A DNA stretch of 64,000 nucleotides, taken from positions 1,860,001 through 1,924,000 of the forward strand of contig CBDDLA010000001.1 of the NCBI GenBank assembly GCA_965230485.1. The letters run 5' to 3'. The notes below the pieces were generated by a model. It was not told where the DNA came from, made no database searches, and saw nothing but the letters and a program-made list of their open reading frames with translations. This document shows positions 28,990 through 37,704 of this stretch, piece by piece. The translations under genes were made by a program, and so were the position numbers. Position 1 is the stretch's first letter. Every line of letters starts with the position of its first letter. Source of the DNA: Putridiphycobacter sp965230485. GTDB taxonomy: Bacteria; Bacteroidota; Bacteroidia; Flavobacteriales_D; Crocinitomicaceae.

Positions 28990-31284
28990 CTATTTAAGTT
29001 TAAAATTCCAGGAAATAGATGGTACCCATCTGAAAAGGGCCGTTTGAGTTGCTGTAGTTTGGCCAGGAACAGTTTTGCTTTCAGAGAAAGTAATGATATA
29101 GGGGTTTTGCCGTCCATAAGCGTTATACACACCAAACGTCAATTCAGAACGATACCGATCTCTTTGCTTTAGCTTGTAAGTTGCACCTAAATCAAACCTA
29201 TGGTAGGCAGGGACGCGATAACCGTTCCTCTCCGAGTACAACCAGACAGTTTGTCCTGAAACCACATATTTCCCCGTTGGAAACGTCACTGCATTACCTG
29301 TTTGATAGACCCATACCGCTGACACATTCCATTTCTGATTAATGTCATACATGCCAACAATGGAAATATCATGTGTTTTATCTTGTCTTGCTAAGTACCA
29401 CTCATCATTATTAACCCCATCAATTTTTCTTTCCGTTCTTGACAAAGTATAACCAATCCAACCCGTCAATTTACCGCTAGTTTTCTTGAGCAACAATTCC
29501 AGGCCGTAAGCTCTACCGATTCCATAACGTAGCTGTGTTTCAATTACACTATGGTATTCATCTGCATTATCTTTATAATCAATTTGATTCTGCAAGGCTT
29601 TATAATACGCTTCAGCAGAAAATTTGAATTTCGATTTGGCTATGCTTGCGAAATACCCCAATGAGAATTGATCAGAAACTTGTGGTTTAATGTTATTGGA
29701 TGACATCACCCACTTATCAGTTGGCAGTGTGGTCACTGAATTGGTAATCAAATGTAAATTTTGAGTATTTCTCGTATATGAGGCTTTGATTGATTGCTTC
29801 TCATCTAATTGATAAGCTATGTTAATTCTTGGTTCAAGAAAAACATAATTATCAATAGGTTTTTCTGCGAAAATGGTATCAATCACATTATAGGCATTGT
29901 CGAGCTCATAATATTCGTTATTACCTAGCACTAAGAAATTGCTTACTCTTAAACCATAGTCCAATTTGAAACGCTTGTACAAGTTTAGTTTGTGAGTTAA
30001 ATAGAAAGCGGTTTCTAAAGCATTATCCACCTCCGTCACTTCATCAATCACCTCCTTAACCGGTTTAAGCGTGTGAAAGATGGCATTATAGCCAAAATTG
30101 AATGTGTGCTTATTATTGGGAAAGTATTGAAAATCTTGCTTAAAATTCCAATCCTGAATGCGAGACCCAATAGAGGCAGTATTAATGTTATTTTCAATAT
30201 TTATACGATAATCATAATCGCTAAATATCAAAGACGTATTCGAAAACATCTTACTTCCAAATAAATGATTCCATCTCAGAGTACCTGTTTTGTTACCCCA
30301 GTCTAATCCAAATAGACCATTTAAGCCAAGAACATCTCTGCCAAAGTAACCTGACAAATAAAGTCTGTCTTTATCCGAAAACCGATAGTTTAATTTAGCG
30401 TTTAAATCATAGAAATAAAGTTTAGTCTCTTTAAAATTCTCCGTCGCCTTTAAAAACACATCTGCGTAGGTCCTTCTTCCGGAAACTAGAAAAGAAGATT
30501 TCCCTTTTTGGATGGGACCTTCAATATTTAATTTTGAAGAGATAAGACCAATTCCTCCGCTTACATTATAGTTCTGATTATTACCCTCATTCATCTGTAC
30601 ATCAATAACAGAGGATACACGGCCACCATATTTAGAGGGCGCTGTACCTTTATACAATGTGACATCTTTAATGGCCTCTGAATTAAAAGTTGAAAAGAAT
30701 CCTAATAGGTGAGAGGCGTTGTAGACTGGTGCATTATCCAAAAGAATCAAGTTTTGATCAAGACTCCCGCCTCTCACACTCACCCCGCTTTGCCCGTCTC
30801 CGTTAGCACTCACTCCTGGGAGCAACTGCATAGTTTTAATCACATCTACCTCTCCTAATAAAACAGGAAGTTTCTTGATATCAGAAACGTTTATTTTCTC
30901 AACACCCATTTCGGCATTTTTGATTTCTTCATCTGCCTTTTTTCCCGTTACCGTTACTTCACCCAGTTGAGTCGATTTATAGGAGAGCTCAACATTTAAA
31001 GAAATTTTCTGTTCTGGCTTAATAGTAAACTCTTGGCTATGATAACCAATAAAACTCACTATGACTTGATAATTATCCTCAGGAACTGTTATCGAATAAA
31101 AACCAAAAGGATTTGTAAGCGCTCCAGCAATGAATTTACCATCCTGTTTGATCCTAATATTGGTCCCGATTAAAGTTTCTCCGTTGGCTTTATCTGTCAC
31201 ATATCCACTAATGGTACACTGAGAATATACTTGATTGGTAAAGGTCGCCCAAAACAAAAGAAGTATTAGAATTCTGAATGGCAT
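28990..31284 (-). CDS. TonB-dependent outer-membrane receptor
   Basis: A protein of 764 residues. Signal peptide at 1-21, then a CarboxypepD_reg-like domain at 24-110 (TISGYVTDKANGETLIGTNIRIK). A plug domain follows at about 120-225 (IKTMQLLPGVSANGDGQSGVSVRGGSLDQNLILLDNAPVY), then a beta-barrel ending in ...PSISWNFKLK. Such receptors import large ligands such as siderophores or vitamins using TonB energy. Context (ferric reductase four genes upstream, DUF4249 lipoprotein next) makes an iron complex a likely ligand, but this is inferred. It lies 8 bp after the membrane protein gene. Confidence 0.93.
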   Translation of the reverse strand: MPFRILILLLFWATFTNQVYSQCTISGYVTDKANGETLIGTNIRIKQDGKFIAGALTNPFGFYSITVPEDNYQVIVSFIGYHSQEFTIKPEQKISLNVELSYKSTQLGEVTVTGKKADEEIKNAEMGVEKINVSDIKKLPVLLGEVDVIKTMQLLPGVSANGDGQSGVSVRGGSLDQNLILLDNAPVYNASHLLGFFSTFNSEAIKDVTLYKGTAPSKYGGRVSSVIDVQMNEGNNQNYNVSGGIGLISSKLNIEGPIQKGKSSFLVSGRRTYADVFLKATENFKETKLYFYDLNAKLNYRFSDKDRLYLSGYFGRDVLGLNGLFGLDWGNKTGTLRWNHLFGSKMFSNTSLIFSDYDYRINIENNINTASIGSRIQDWNFKQDFQYFPNNKHTFNFGYNAIFHTLKPVKEVIDEVTEVDNALETAFYLTHKLNLYKRFKLDYGLRVSNFLVLGNNEYYELDNAYNVIDTIFAEKPIDNYVFLEPRINIAYQLDEKQSIKASYTRNTQNLHLITNSVTTLPTDKWVMSSNNIKPQVSDQFSLGYFASIAKSKFKFSAEAYYKALQNQIDYKDNADEYHSVIETQLRYGIGRAYGLELLLKKTSGKLTGWIGYTLSRTERKIDGVNNDEWYLARQDKTHDISIVGMYDINQKWNVSAVWVYQTGNAVTFPTGKYVVSGQTVWLYSERNGYRVPAYHRFDLGATYKLKQRDRYRSELTFGVYNAYGRQNPYIITFSESKTVPGQTTATQTALFRWVPSISWNFKLK

Positions 31285-31292
31285 GGGTAGTG

Positions 31293-31814
31293 TTATTTTA
31301 TTTTATTGGAAAAAATGACAAATGATATACCTCCAAGTGCCACTAAGCAACCACTTAGGAAAGTTCCTAATTCAACATTATCCAAAAATAAAACCAATAA
31401 AGTTATTGACCCTAGTGTATTAACTAAGCCACTTATCAATCTGGTGTAGAGCATTCTTTTGTTTTCAACCATTTTATCTTGCATTACACCCAAGGCATAA
31501 ACAAACTCAACCAAACCAATAGTACCCATTAAAATTAAAGTCACAATCAGTTGATAAGCGTCATTGTTATAAAACATAAAGCTAAATACACTAAATCCTA
31601 CCAAACCAATGGCTTGGATGAAGTGATACATATAAGCTTTATTGTGAGACCTGTTTGATGCGGCAAATAAGTAGGCATATATTCCAGATGCAAAAACAGA
31701 AAGACTAAATAGAACTTTACCGACTAAAACAGGTATGTTATAATACAGTAATAATAGCACTCCCGCAGTTAGCATTAATAACCCTGTAGCTCTTAAATAT
31801 TTGATATTTTTCAT
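31293..31814 (-). CDS. Six-helix membrane protein, DUF308/HdeD-like
   Basis: A protein of 173 residues with about six hydrophobic helices in three pairs (near 10-26, 29-50, 62-82, 88-108, 122-145 and 148-168), separated by short charged loops such as ASNRSHNKAYMYH and QDKMVENKRMLYTR. The pattern recalls HdeD/DUF308-type proteins, though no clear motif proves it. No catalytic residues are visible. Genes on either side are only 8 and 18 bp away, so it belongs to the operon of the ferric reductase and TonB receptor. Confidence 0.65.
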   Translation of the reverse strand: MKNIKYLRATGLLMLTAGVLLLLYYNIPVLVGKVLFSLSVFASGIYAYLFAASNRSHNKAYMYHFIQAIGLVGFSVFSFMFYNNDAYQLIVTLILMGTIGLVEFVYALGVMQDKMVENKRMLYTRLISGLVNTLGSITLLVLFLDNVELGTFLSGCLVALGGISFVIFSNKIK

Positions 31815-31832
31815 AATTGTACGTTTTATAAT

Positions 31833-32558
31833 TCACCTTTTTTCTCCGTTCACCCAACGTTGCATCATCACTCTTTCCGCAGGGCTCTGTTGCGTTCCTC
31901 CAGCCAATACATCAAGAAATCTATCCCATAAGTTTTTCTTTTTAGAGGTTTCTAATTTGATTTCTTCGTAGGCTTCCAGGTACTCTTTTTCATAATCTTT
32001 TGCTTCTTTCTCACTAAAATTTTTTGGCATATGTCTCAAAATTTCATCTGTTAATTCATCTACCTCTTTCGGGGTAAATTCCTGAATCATTTGAAATTTC
32101 AATTCACATGTGCTAACAACCTCTTGTATGGCCTCAAATTTTTCATCAACATTTTTCCAAATTGATGTCCACTCTGTCTTATTTTCATCATGAATAGACT
32201 CATGCCCTGAGTGTTTCATGTCTTCTATGATCCCAGAAAGCTTACTGGAATACCTAGAACTAGAATTCCAGACCTCCGACGCTTTGGCTGCATCTCTGTT
32301 TTCAATCTGTTGCACTGTATCTTTCATGATTCCTTTTAGTTCGGTCAGGTTTTCGTTGTAGGCCTGAATTTTCTCTGACCAGGCATCAGCCAATTCCTGA
32401 TCAAATGTGTCGACAACAATGCCTATGGCCTTATTGGTTAATACATCTATTTCGCGCCCGACGGACTTTACTTTATTTAAGTCGTCTACCGCCGAAGAAA
32501 CTAAACTTCGTATTTTCACAACTGCTAATAATTGTGCATTTTCTTTTTCTTTTGTCAT
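31833..32558 (-). CDS. Predicted helical coiled-coil protein of unknown function
   Basis: A protein of 241 residues, rich in Glu, Lys, Asp and Gln, and almost wholly helical. There are no transmembrane segments and no signal peptide. Segments such as QAYNENLTELKGIMKDTVQQIENRDAAKASEVW and EEKFEAIQEVVSTCELKFQMIQEF show heptad-like spacing. The C-terminus (SKKKNLWDRFLDVLAGGTQQSPAERVMMQRWVNGEKR) is basic and might bind a membrane or partner. I recognise no family. It lies between the ferric reductase (11 bp upstream) and the membrane protein (18 bp downstream), so it is very likely co-expressed with them. Confidence 0.7.
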   Translation of the reverse strand: MTKEKENAQLLAVVKIRSLVSSAVDDLNKVKSVGREIDVLTNKAIGIVVDTFDQELADAWSEKIQAYNENLTELKGIMKDTVQQIENRDAAKASEVWNSSSRYSSKLSGIIEDMKHSGHESIHDENKTEWTSIWKNVDEKFEAIQEVVSTCELKFQMIQEFTPKEVDELTDEILRHMPKNFSEKEAKDYEKEYLEAYEEIKLETSKKKNLWDRFLDVLAGGTQQSPAERVMMQRWVNGEKR

Positions 32559-32569
32559 GATTGTTATTT

Positions 32570-33868
32570 TTATCTAAATGAAAATTCTTCGTCGTAAATA
32601 TCCTGAGACTTAACACCTTTAACAGATAGACCTTTGAATAGATTCTTCTTAAGTGCTTCTGGCCCGCAGATATAATAAGCGTGATTCGAGAAATCATTGA
32701 CCCCTAAATCTTCTATGCCAATATGCCCGTTAATGGATGAAGGCCAAATAATGAACTCAAAATTGGGATTACTTTTGGCAATGGTCTCAAAATGTGATTT
32801 ATAGTAAGCCTCTTCAGGTTTATTAATACACCAATAAAGGGCTACCTTTTGCATGTACATCTCTTTAGATAAGGAAAGAAACGGTGTGATTCCAATCCCT
32901 CCTGCAATCCATACTTGTGGTTTTTCTTTGGCATAAGCCGTAGAGAACATACCAAAAGGCCCTTCAACTAATGCAGTATCGCCAATTTTGAGCTTTTGCC
33001 CAATGTCATTCGTATAATCACCTAATCCTTTAATGGTTATTCTAAGATCATTGTCTGAAGGACTGCTACTAATCGTAAAAGGATGTTGTTCACGTTTACT
33101 TATTGAAGGGAATGTAAAAAAAGCAAACTGACCTGCCTTAAATGATAGTTTTTCCCTGCCTTCACTTTGCATGATTATTTCAGTAACATCATCCTGAATA
33201 GTGTTGACCTCTCTAATTTTATATGATAGCGAACGATTAAAGAGCTTGTATAGAAATGCTTTGTAAAACCAAGCTGCTACTCCAATGATTGACATTGAAA
33301 ACACATAGACTCTTGTAATGGGAAGTTCCTTAATTAAACTATCAACCATAAAACCGTGAACGACCCCTAATACATAGAAAATTCCCATCAACTTGTGAAT
33401 ATTTATCCACTTATGATAAGGGATCTTCTTCTTGAAAACAGGTGCAGCTGATAAAAGAACACCAATTAAGATTAAAATGAGTGCATAAAACCCTAGCGGC
33501 TTTCCAGGATTAAACTCAACTGCTCGTGGAACAACAAAGAAATGTGCCAGCAATAAAAAAACAGCAATAATCCCAGATCGTCTGTGAATGAGGTACATCT
33601 TATCTAACCCTCCAAAGATCCGTTCTACCCATTTCGCTCTGGTAGCCATTAAAAAATTAAAAGCAAACACCGTGACAACCCATGATGAAAAAATCTCACC
33701 AAGGAGCCTATGAGGGTTTATTAGTGTGCCATCTAGTTTACCAAAAAACATGGTACTGGCGCCTCCCTCAAAAGCTGAGTTATTATAAAATTGTAGATCG
33801 ATAAACCAAAAGAGGAAATGAATTCCTATGACAATTGGAAAGTATATTTCCTGTTTGAGAACACGCAT
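32570..33868 (-). CDS. Ferric-reductase-like transmembrane flavocytochrome
   Basis: A protein of 432 residues. Residues 1-200 carry about six membrane helices with paired His for heme (HRRSGIIAVFLLLAHFF and HKWINIHKLMGIFYVLGVVHGF). An FAD-binding beta-barrel follows, with HPFTISSSPSD at about 272. The NAD(P)-binding domain has WIAGGIGITPFLS at about 323 and ends with YYICGPEALKKN. The order fits ferric reductases and NADPH oxidases. It would move electrons from cytosolic NAD(P)H across the inner membrane to reduce ferric or other metal ions, which suits a locus with a TonB receptor. No [2Fe-2S] ligands are seen. Confidence 0.9.
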   Translation of the reverse strand: MRVLKQEIYFPIVIGIHFLFWFIDLQFYNNSAFEGGASTMFFGKLDGTLINPHRLLGEIFSSWVVTVFAFNFLMATRAKWVERIFGGLDKMYLIHRRSGIIAVFLLLAHFFVVPRAVEFNPGKPLGFYALILILIGVLLSAAPVFKKKIPYHKWINIHKLMGIFYVLGVVHGFMVDSLIKELPITRVYVFSMSIIGVAAWFYKAFLYKLFNRSLSYKIREVNTIQDDVTEIIMQSEGREKLSFKAGQFAFFTFPSISKREQHPFTISSSPSDNDLRITIKGLGDYTNDIGQKLKIGDTALVEGPFGMFSTAYAKEKPQVWIAGGIGITPFLSLSKEMYMQKVALYWCINKPEEAYYKSHFETIAKSNPNFEFIIWPSSINGHIGIEDLGVNDFSNHAYYICGPEALKKNLFKGLSVKGVKSQDIYDEEFSFR

Positions 33869-33917
33869 AGTTTATAATTTTTTGCAAACATATGCGCAGG
33901 AAAACTTCCATCATTGT

Positions 33918-33935
33918 ATAAAATGGACGTTTTTA
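33918..33935. promoter_or_regulatory. 18-bp box upstream of the ferric-reductase operon
   Basis: ATAAAATGGACGTTTTTA lies 50 bp before the reductase start at 33868 and is identical to 27710-27727. It sits between the AraC gene (which ends at 33965) and the operon, the place where that regulator would be expected to act. Functional role inferred. Confidence 0.45.
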
Positions 33936-33964
33936 AAAAATCTATCTAATGAGTATAGATGATA

Positions 33965-34723
33965 TTATTTTTTGACAATGTTTTTTATTTGAATAAGTCT
34001 TTCATTCTGTTCAGCATGTATGTTGGAGGGAGAATTATTCGTGTGCTTTCGAACTTCTCTTGAAAAATGAGCTTGATCAAAATAACCTTTTTCTGGAAAA
34101 AAATCGCCTTCCCTAATTTGGATGTAGGCGTTGTACACCTTCTGAAGATTCAGATATTTTTTTAGTGATAAGCCTATATAACGATTCAAATACCTATTGA
34201 TTTGTTTGTTTGACCAAAATATTTGATTAGACACCTCTGATGCTGAGATATCTCCTCTCATTTTATCCAATAACTGAGATAATCTCAGTTTATGCCCATG
34301 CAACTCCTTTTTGGGCATTTGATCGATTAATTCATTTTGCCATTGATCAACTAGTATTTCAAAATTATTAGTATCAAATTTTTTAATACTCAGATAATCT
34401 AATTCCAACTGGTGAAAGCTATTGATTATAGAAGCCACTTCCCTTTTTAATAGATATTCAGGTGCCAAAATTTTGAAACGACACCCAAATACCTTTGTTT
34501 TTTTTGTAATGTTAAAATTCAAAGGACCAGTCCAAAATCCAGTCATAAAATATTTTACGATTTTGTTGTTCTGAATGACCATGACTATCTTGAAATAACT
34601 ATCAGGTAGTATTGTCATAGGTTGATCTTGATCGGATTTGTTTTCATGTGTCCAAAACGAATCGATAAAATCGCTTAAATCTTTTCTAGGTTTAAGCTCT
34701 TGATATGTACTGTTAATTTTCAA
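33965..34723 (-). CDS. AraC-family regulator with DUF6597-like N-terminus
   Basis: A protein of 252 residues. The start is probably TTG at 34723: an in-frame stop lies seven codons upstream and the next ATG is 35 codons in. The N-terminal half (LSDFIDSFWTHENKSDQ and ILPDSYFKIVMVIQ) agrees with the DUF6597-type sensor module. The C-terminal half has AraC HTHs (ISASEVSNQIFWSNKQINRYLNRYIGLSLKKYLNL, then KGYFDQAHFSREVRKHTNNSPSNI). It lies 96 bp upstream of the ferric-reductase operon, same strand, and is the natural candidate for its regulator. No paralogy to the AraC genes at 8805 and 44575 is obvious. Confidence 0.83.
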   Translation of the reverse strand: MKINSTYQELKPRKDLSDFIDSFWTHENKSDQDQPMTILPDSYFKIVMVIQNNKIVKYFMTGFWTGPLNFNITKKTKVFGCRFKILAPEYLLKREVASIINSFHQLELDYLSIKKFDTNNFEILVDQWQNELIDQMPKKELHGHKLRLSQLLDKMRGDISASEVSNQIFWSNKQINRYLNRYIGLSLKKYLNLQKVYNAYIQIREGDFFPEKGYFDQAHFSREVRKHTNNSPSNIHAEQNERLIQIKNIVKK

Positions 34724-35147
34724 ACTAAGGATAAATAATCAGCTTAAATCAAGCTACGTATTATTTTATTTTTAGTTACAATCTTCTTTTTGTTTTATTC
34801 AAATGAAAGTTGAAATACCATAAAACTAAATAGGATGACTTTCATGATCCTTTGTGCTACGATTTCTGGATGATATGGAAGATCGTGGTTTTGCATCATA
34901 ATCGAAATCCAAGACCTATGCTTGGGATGGGTACAACTCTATTAGATCTAATAGAGGCATTTCCTAAGGGAATGGTTTCACCTGAAACTAATGGAATTGC
35001 AAAAACAGCTTCTGTCATGATATAAAACTATTATTCAGGTCGGAGAAATGGTAAAGTAAAAAAGCTATTTTTGATTTAATTTTATTTTGTAATTAGCAGT
35101 GTTCGATTTAAACACCTAATTTTGAGTTTGGAATTATTACTTGCCTC
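34724..35147. other. 424-bp gap with one possible short ORF
   Basis: No confident gene. On the plus strand a 51-codon frame with ATG runs from 34870 to 35025 (start MIWKIV, end TASVMI) and stays open back to a TAG near 34833; its composition is coding-like but no family is recognised, so it may be a decayed gene end. The promoter of the T9SS gene at 35148 and that of the AraC gene at 34723 should also be in here. Confidence 0.3.
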
Positions 35148-37079
35148 ATGCGTTTTTTTCTGCCTAACATAATATATTGTTTTTTTATTTATACTTCACT
35201 GACTGCCCAAACTTATGAATGGACAAAATCCTTTGGTAGTCATGGCGCACAGGATGGACGTTCTCTGGCTATAGATACCAGTGGCAACATATACTGCATA
35301 GGAACCTTTAACGGTACTGTAGACTTTGATCCAGGTATAAATTCCACAATATTAAGCTCTGTTGGAGCGAGAGATATTTACATTCTAAAGTTAGATTCAT
35401 CCGGAAATTTCCTTTGGGCAAAATCTTTTGAAAGTACTTTCGCTAGTTACGCGCATTGTGTTACAGTTGATGTTTCAGGCAATGTGTATATTACAGGAGC
35501 ATTCTATGATACTGTGGATTTTGATCCAGGAAATGGGATTTCTAATTTGATAGCTGCTGGGCAACGAGATGCTTTTATTCAGAAGATGGACGCAAACGGA
35601 AACTTTCTTTGGGTAAGATCGTTTGGTGGAGCAACAGATGATATTAGTTTTTATATTGATACAGATCAGAATGGGAATGTATTCACCACTGGTTATTATA
35701 ATGGAACAGTAGATTTCGACCCTGGGCCTAATGTCACAAGTCTGACCTCCAGTGGGGTAGAGAATGTATATATTCATAAGATGGATTCAGCAGGAAATTT
35801 TCAATGGGTAAGAGATATAGGAAACGGTCTTGCTATAACCTCATCAAGATCAGTACATTTAGATTTATCAGGAAATATATACACATCTGGGATTTATCTT
35901 GGGATAGTAGATTTTGACCCTGGCAGTGGTGTTTCCAATTTGAATTCAAATGGAAATCAGGCGGGCTTCGTTCAAAAAATGGACAATGATGGCAACTTCA
36001 TTTGGGCTCGCTCTTTTGTCGGCACTGCAGGTTCTAACTCAACCAGCGACGCACATGAAATAGGTATAGATTTTCAAGGTAATATATATACTGTTGGTGC
36101 CTTTTATGGTACAATTGATTTTGATCCTGGACCTGGAGTTAATAATTTGATTTTTACTAATAGTGCCAGCGAAAGGTTCATTTTTGTTCAAAAAATGGAT
36201 TCTTTGGGAAATTTTATTTGGGTAAGATCTTTTGGTGAGTTTATCTTATATCATGATTTTAATATAGCTGTAGATTCTGTTGGAAATACATATGTAGCTG
36301 CAAGGTTTCATAACACTGTTGACTTTGATCCTGGACCTTGGCAAACCAATTATACCTCGTCTGGATCCGCTGACGTCTTTGTTCAGAAATTAGATTCATC
36401 AGGTCATTTCTTATGGACAAGAACGTTTGGTGGTCTAGATTTTGAAGATTTGAAGGCGATTACTCTTGATAATGCAGGAAATATATACACAGTAGGTATA
36501 TATGGAGGAAGTGTTGATTTTGATCCCGGTTTAGGCTCTGACATTCGGACTTCGACTGCAGGCAATTATGATGTATACATCCATAAAATGAGTCAATGCG
36601 GAATCAATCTTGGGGTTGATGTTATTTCTTCTTTTGATGGCTTTACCTTGTCGGCAAATCATATAAATGCATCCTATCAATGGCTAGATTGCAATAACGC
36701 GTACTTACCAATTACTGGAGAAACGAATCAGAACTATTCTCCAATTGTAAATGGGAGTTATGCTGTAGAAATTTCTAATCATAATTGTATTGACACATCT
36801 GCCTGTATTGACGTATCTGGATTAAGCGCCGATATAATTGATGGAATTAGTGAGGTTCGAATATTTCCAAACCCAGCTAGCGACAAAGTTCATGTCAATA
36901 TAAGTTCTGACTATAATTATGTTCACTTATACAATGTTTTAGGTGAAAAGATACTCTCTCAACAAATTTCTAAAAATGAGTTTGAAGTAGATATTGAAAA
37001 TCTACCCAAAGGTGTCTATTTTGCTAATTTCTTTGATAATGAATCAAATCAATATACGTGCAAAATTGTCAAGCAGTAA
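35148..37079 (+). CDS. T9SS-secreted SBBP-like beta-propeller protein
   Basis: A protein of 643 residues. The signal peptide is FLPNIIYCFFIYTSLTAQ. Seven repeats of about 60 residues each carry GN(I/V)Y..G.(F/Y)...VDFDPG, matching SBBP-type beta-propeller repeats, and the number suits a seven-bladed propeller; each blade also carries a W(A/T/V)(R/K)SFG-type motif. After a short linker with Cys residues (QWLDCNNAYLPITGETNQNYSPIVNGSYAVEI), a type A sorting domain ends the protein (RIFPNPASDKVHV to NLPKGVYFANFF). It should be exported by T9SS; no enzymatic motif is visible. Probably monocistronic. Confidence 0.88.
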   Translation: MRFFLPNIIYCFFIYTSLTAQTYEWTKSFGSHGAQDGRSLAIDTSGNIYCIGTFNGTVDFDPGINSTILSSVGARDIYILKLDSSGNFLWAKSFESTFASYAHCVTVDVSGNVYITGAFYDTVDFDPGNGISNLIAAGQRDAFIQKMDANGNFLWVRSFGGATDDISFYIDTDQNGNVFTTGYYNGTVDFDPGPNVTSLTSSGVENVYIHKMDSAGNFQWVRDIGNGLAITSSRSVHLDLSGNIYTSGIYLGIVDFDPGSGVSNLNSNGNQAGFVQKMDNDGNFIWARSFVGTAGSNSTSDAHEIGIDFQGNIYTVGAFYGTIDFDPGPGVNNLIFTNSASERFIFVQKMDSLGNFIWVRSFGEFILYHDFNIAVDSVGNTYVAARFHNTVDFDPGPWQTNYTSSGSADVFVQKLDSSGHFLWTRTFGGLDFEDLKAITLDNAGNIYTVGIYGGSVDFDPGLGSDIRTSTAGNYDVYIHKMSQCGINLGVDVISSFDGFTLSANHINASYQWLDCNNAYLPITGETNQNYSPIVNGSYAVEISNHNCIDTSACIDVSGLSADIIDGISEVRIFPNPASDKVHVNISSDYNYVHLYNVLGEKILSQQISKNEFEVDIENLPKGVYFANFFDNESNQYTCKIVKQ

Positions 37080-37386
37080 TCTCTCTGATCTGATCAGATT
37101 AATCGTTTGTTTAGTTCAAATTTTGATCGAATGCTAAAACTAGTTGTTTCTAAGGAAGTTATTATTTGAAAAAAAGCGATTACATCAATTTAGATTAGTT
37201 ATAATGTGATGTGACCCTTGTAGGATTATCTTTTAGTGATCCTTTGGGCTCCGAATTCCGAAAGTAAAACTCAAAATCATAGATTTTGGTTTTTATTTGT
37301 CCAATCTCTCACTGAAATAAATTTCATTCGCTTTTGACCAAATAAAAACTCCAACAGCATTTGCTATTGGAGTTTTACTTTCTTAG
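37080..37386. other. 307-bp gap with two hairpins
   Basis: No coding frame. A hairpin with CAAAATC at 37272-37278 and GATTTTG at 37282-37288 is followed by GTTTTTATTT and could end the T9SS gene transcript, though it is about 190 bp from the stop. The stronger hairpin at 37345-37376 is described separately. Confidence 0.4.
37340..37376 (-). terminator. Terminator of the tRNA-Arg gene
   Basis: AAAACTCCAA (37345-37354) pairs exactly with TTGGAGTTTT (37367-37376) around a 12-base loop; on the minus strand the stem runs into TTTTTATTT. It starts about ten bases beyond the tRNA 3' end. Confidence 0.75.
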
Positions 37387-37460
37387 TGACCCCGGCAGGA
37401 TTCAAACCTGCAACCCTCAGAGCCGAAATCTGATATTCTATTCAGTTGAACTACGGGGCC
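37387..37460 (-). tRNA. tRNA-Arg (anticodon TCG)
   Basis: The complementary strand folds into a full cloverleaf: acceptor GGCCCCG with CGGGGTC (one G-U pair), D arm GTTC/GAAT, anticodon stem TCAGA/TCTGA with loop TTTCGGC (anticodon TCG at 37424-37426), variable loop of five, T stem GCAGG/CCTGC, and discriminator A. No CCA is encoded. It reads CGA codons. The 5' flank (37461-37525) repeats part of the gene's first bases. Confidence 0.93.
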
Positions 37461-37523
37461 ATTTCAGTGTCCCGCAGTGAAACGCCTGTATTGAGCACAG
37501 TCGAAATAAACTACGGGCCATTT
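37449..37523. repeat. Partial duplication of the tRNA-Arg 5' end with REP-like sequence
   Basis: AACTACGGGGCCATTT at 37449-37464 recurs as AACTACGGGCCATTTT at 37508-37523. Between them is a stretch containing GTATTGAGCACAGTCGAAAT, which resembles the TGAGCG..AGTCGA palindromic elements often seen between genes of Bacteroidota. A similar remnant occurs at about 43587-43625. Confidence 0.45.
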
Positions 37524-37704
37524 TGACATAATGAAGTGAATCCTCCTATTTCAAGAGGTTGCATCAATAGACAAAAATATCTGGCAAATCTAATAAAATA
37601 TTAATGGGTCGACGCATGATATTTTAAACAATTTTATTGAAATTGATGTCTGCTCCAGCTAATACGAATAGGAATACAGAAATAAGTTTATCTTTGATAA
37701 TGTA

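Noticed and set aside
37689..37696. TATCTTTG as the promoter of the PP2C sensor gene
   Set aside because: It fits the -7 consensus but lies only nine bases before the ATG and has no TTG at the proper distance.
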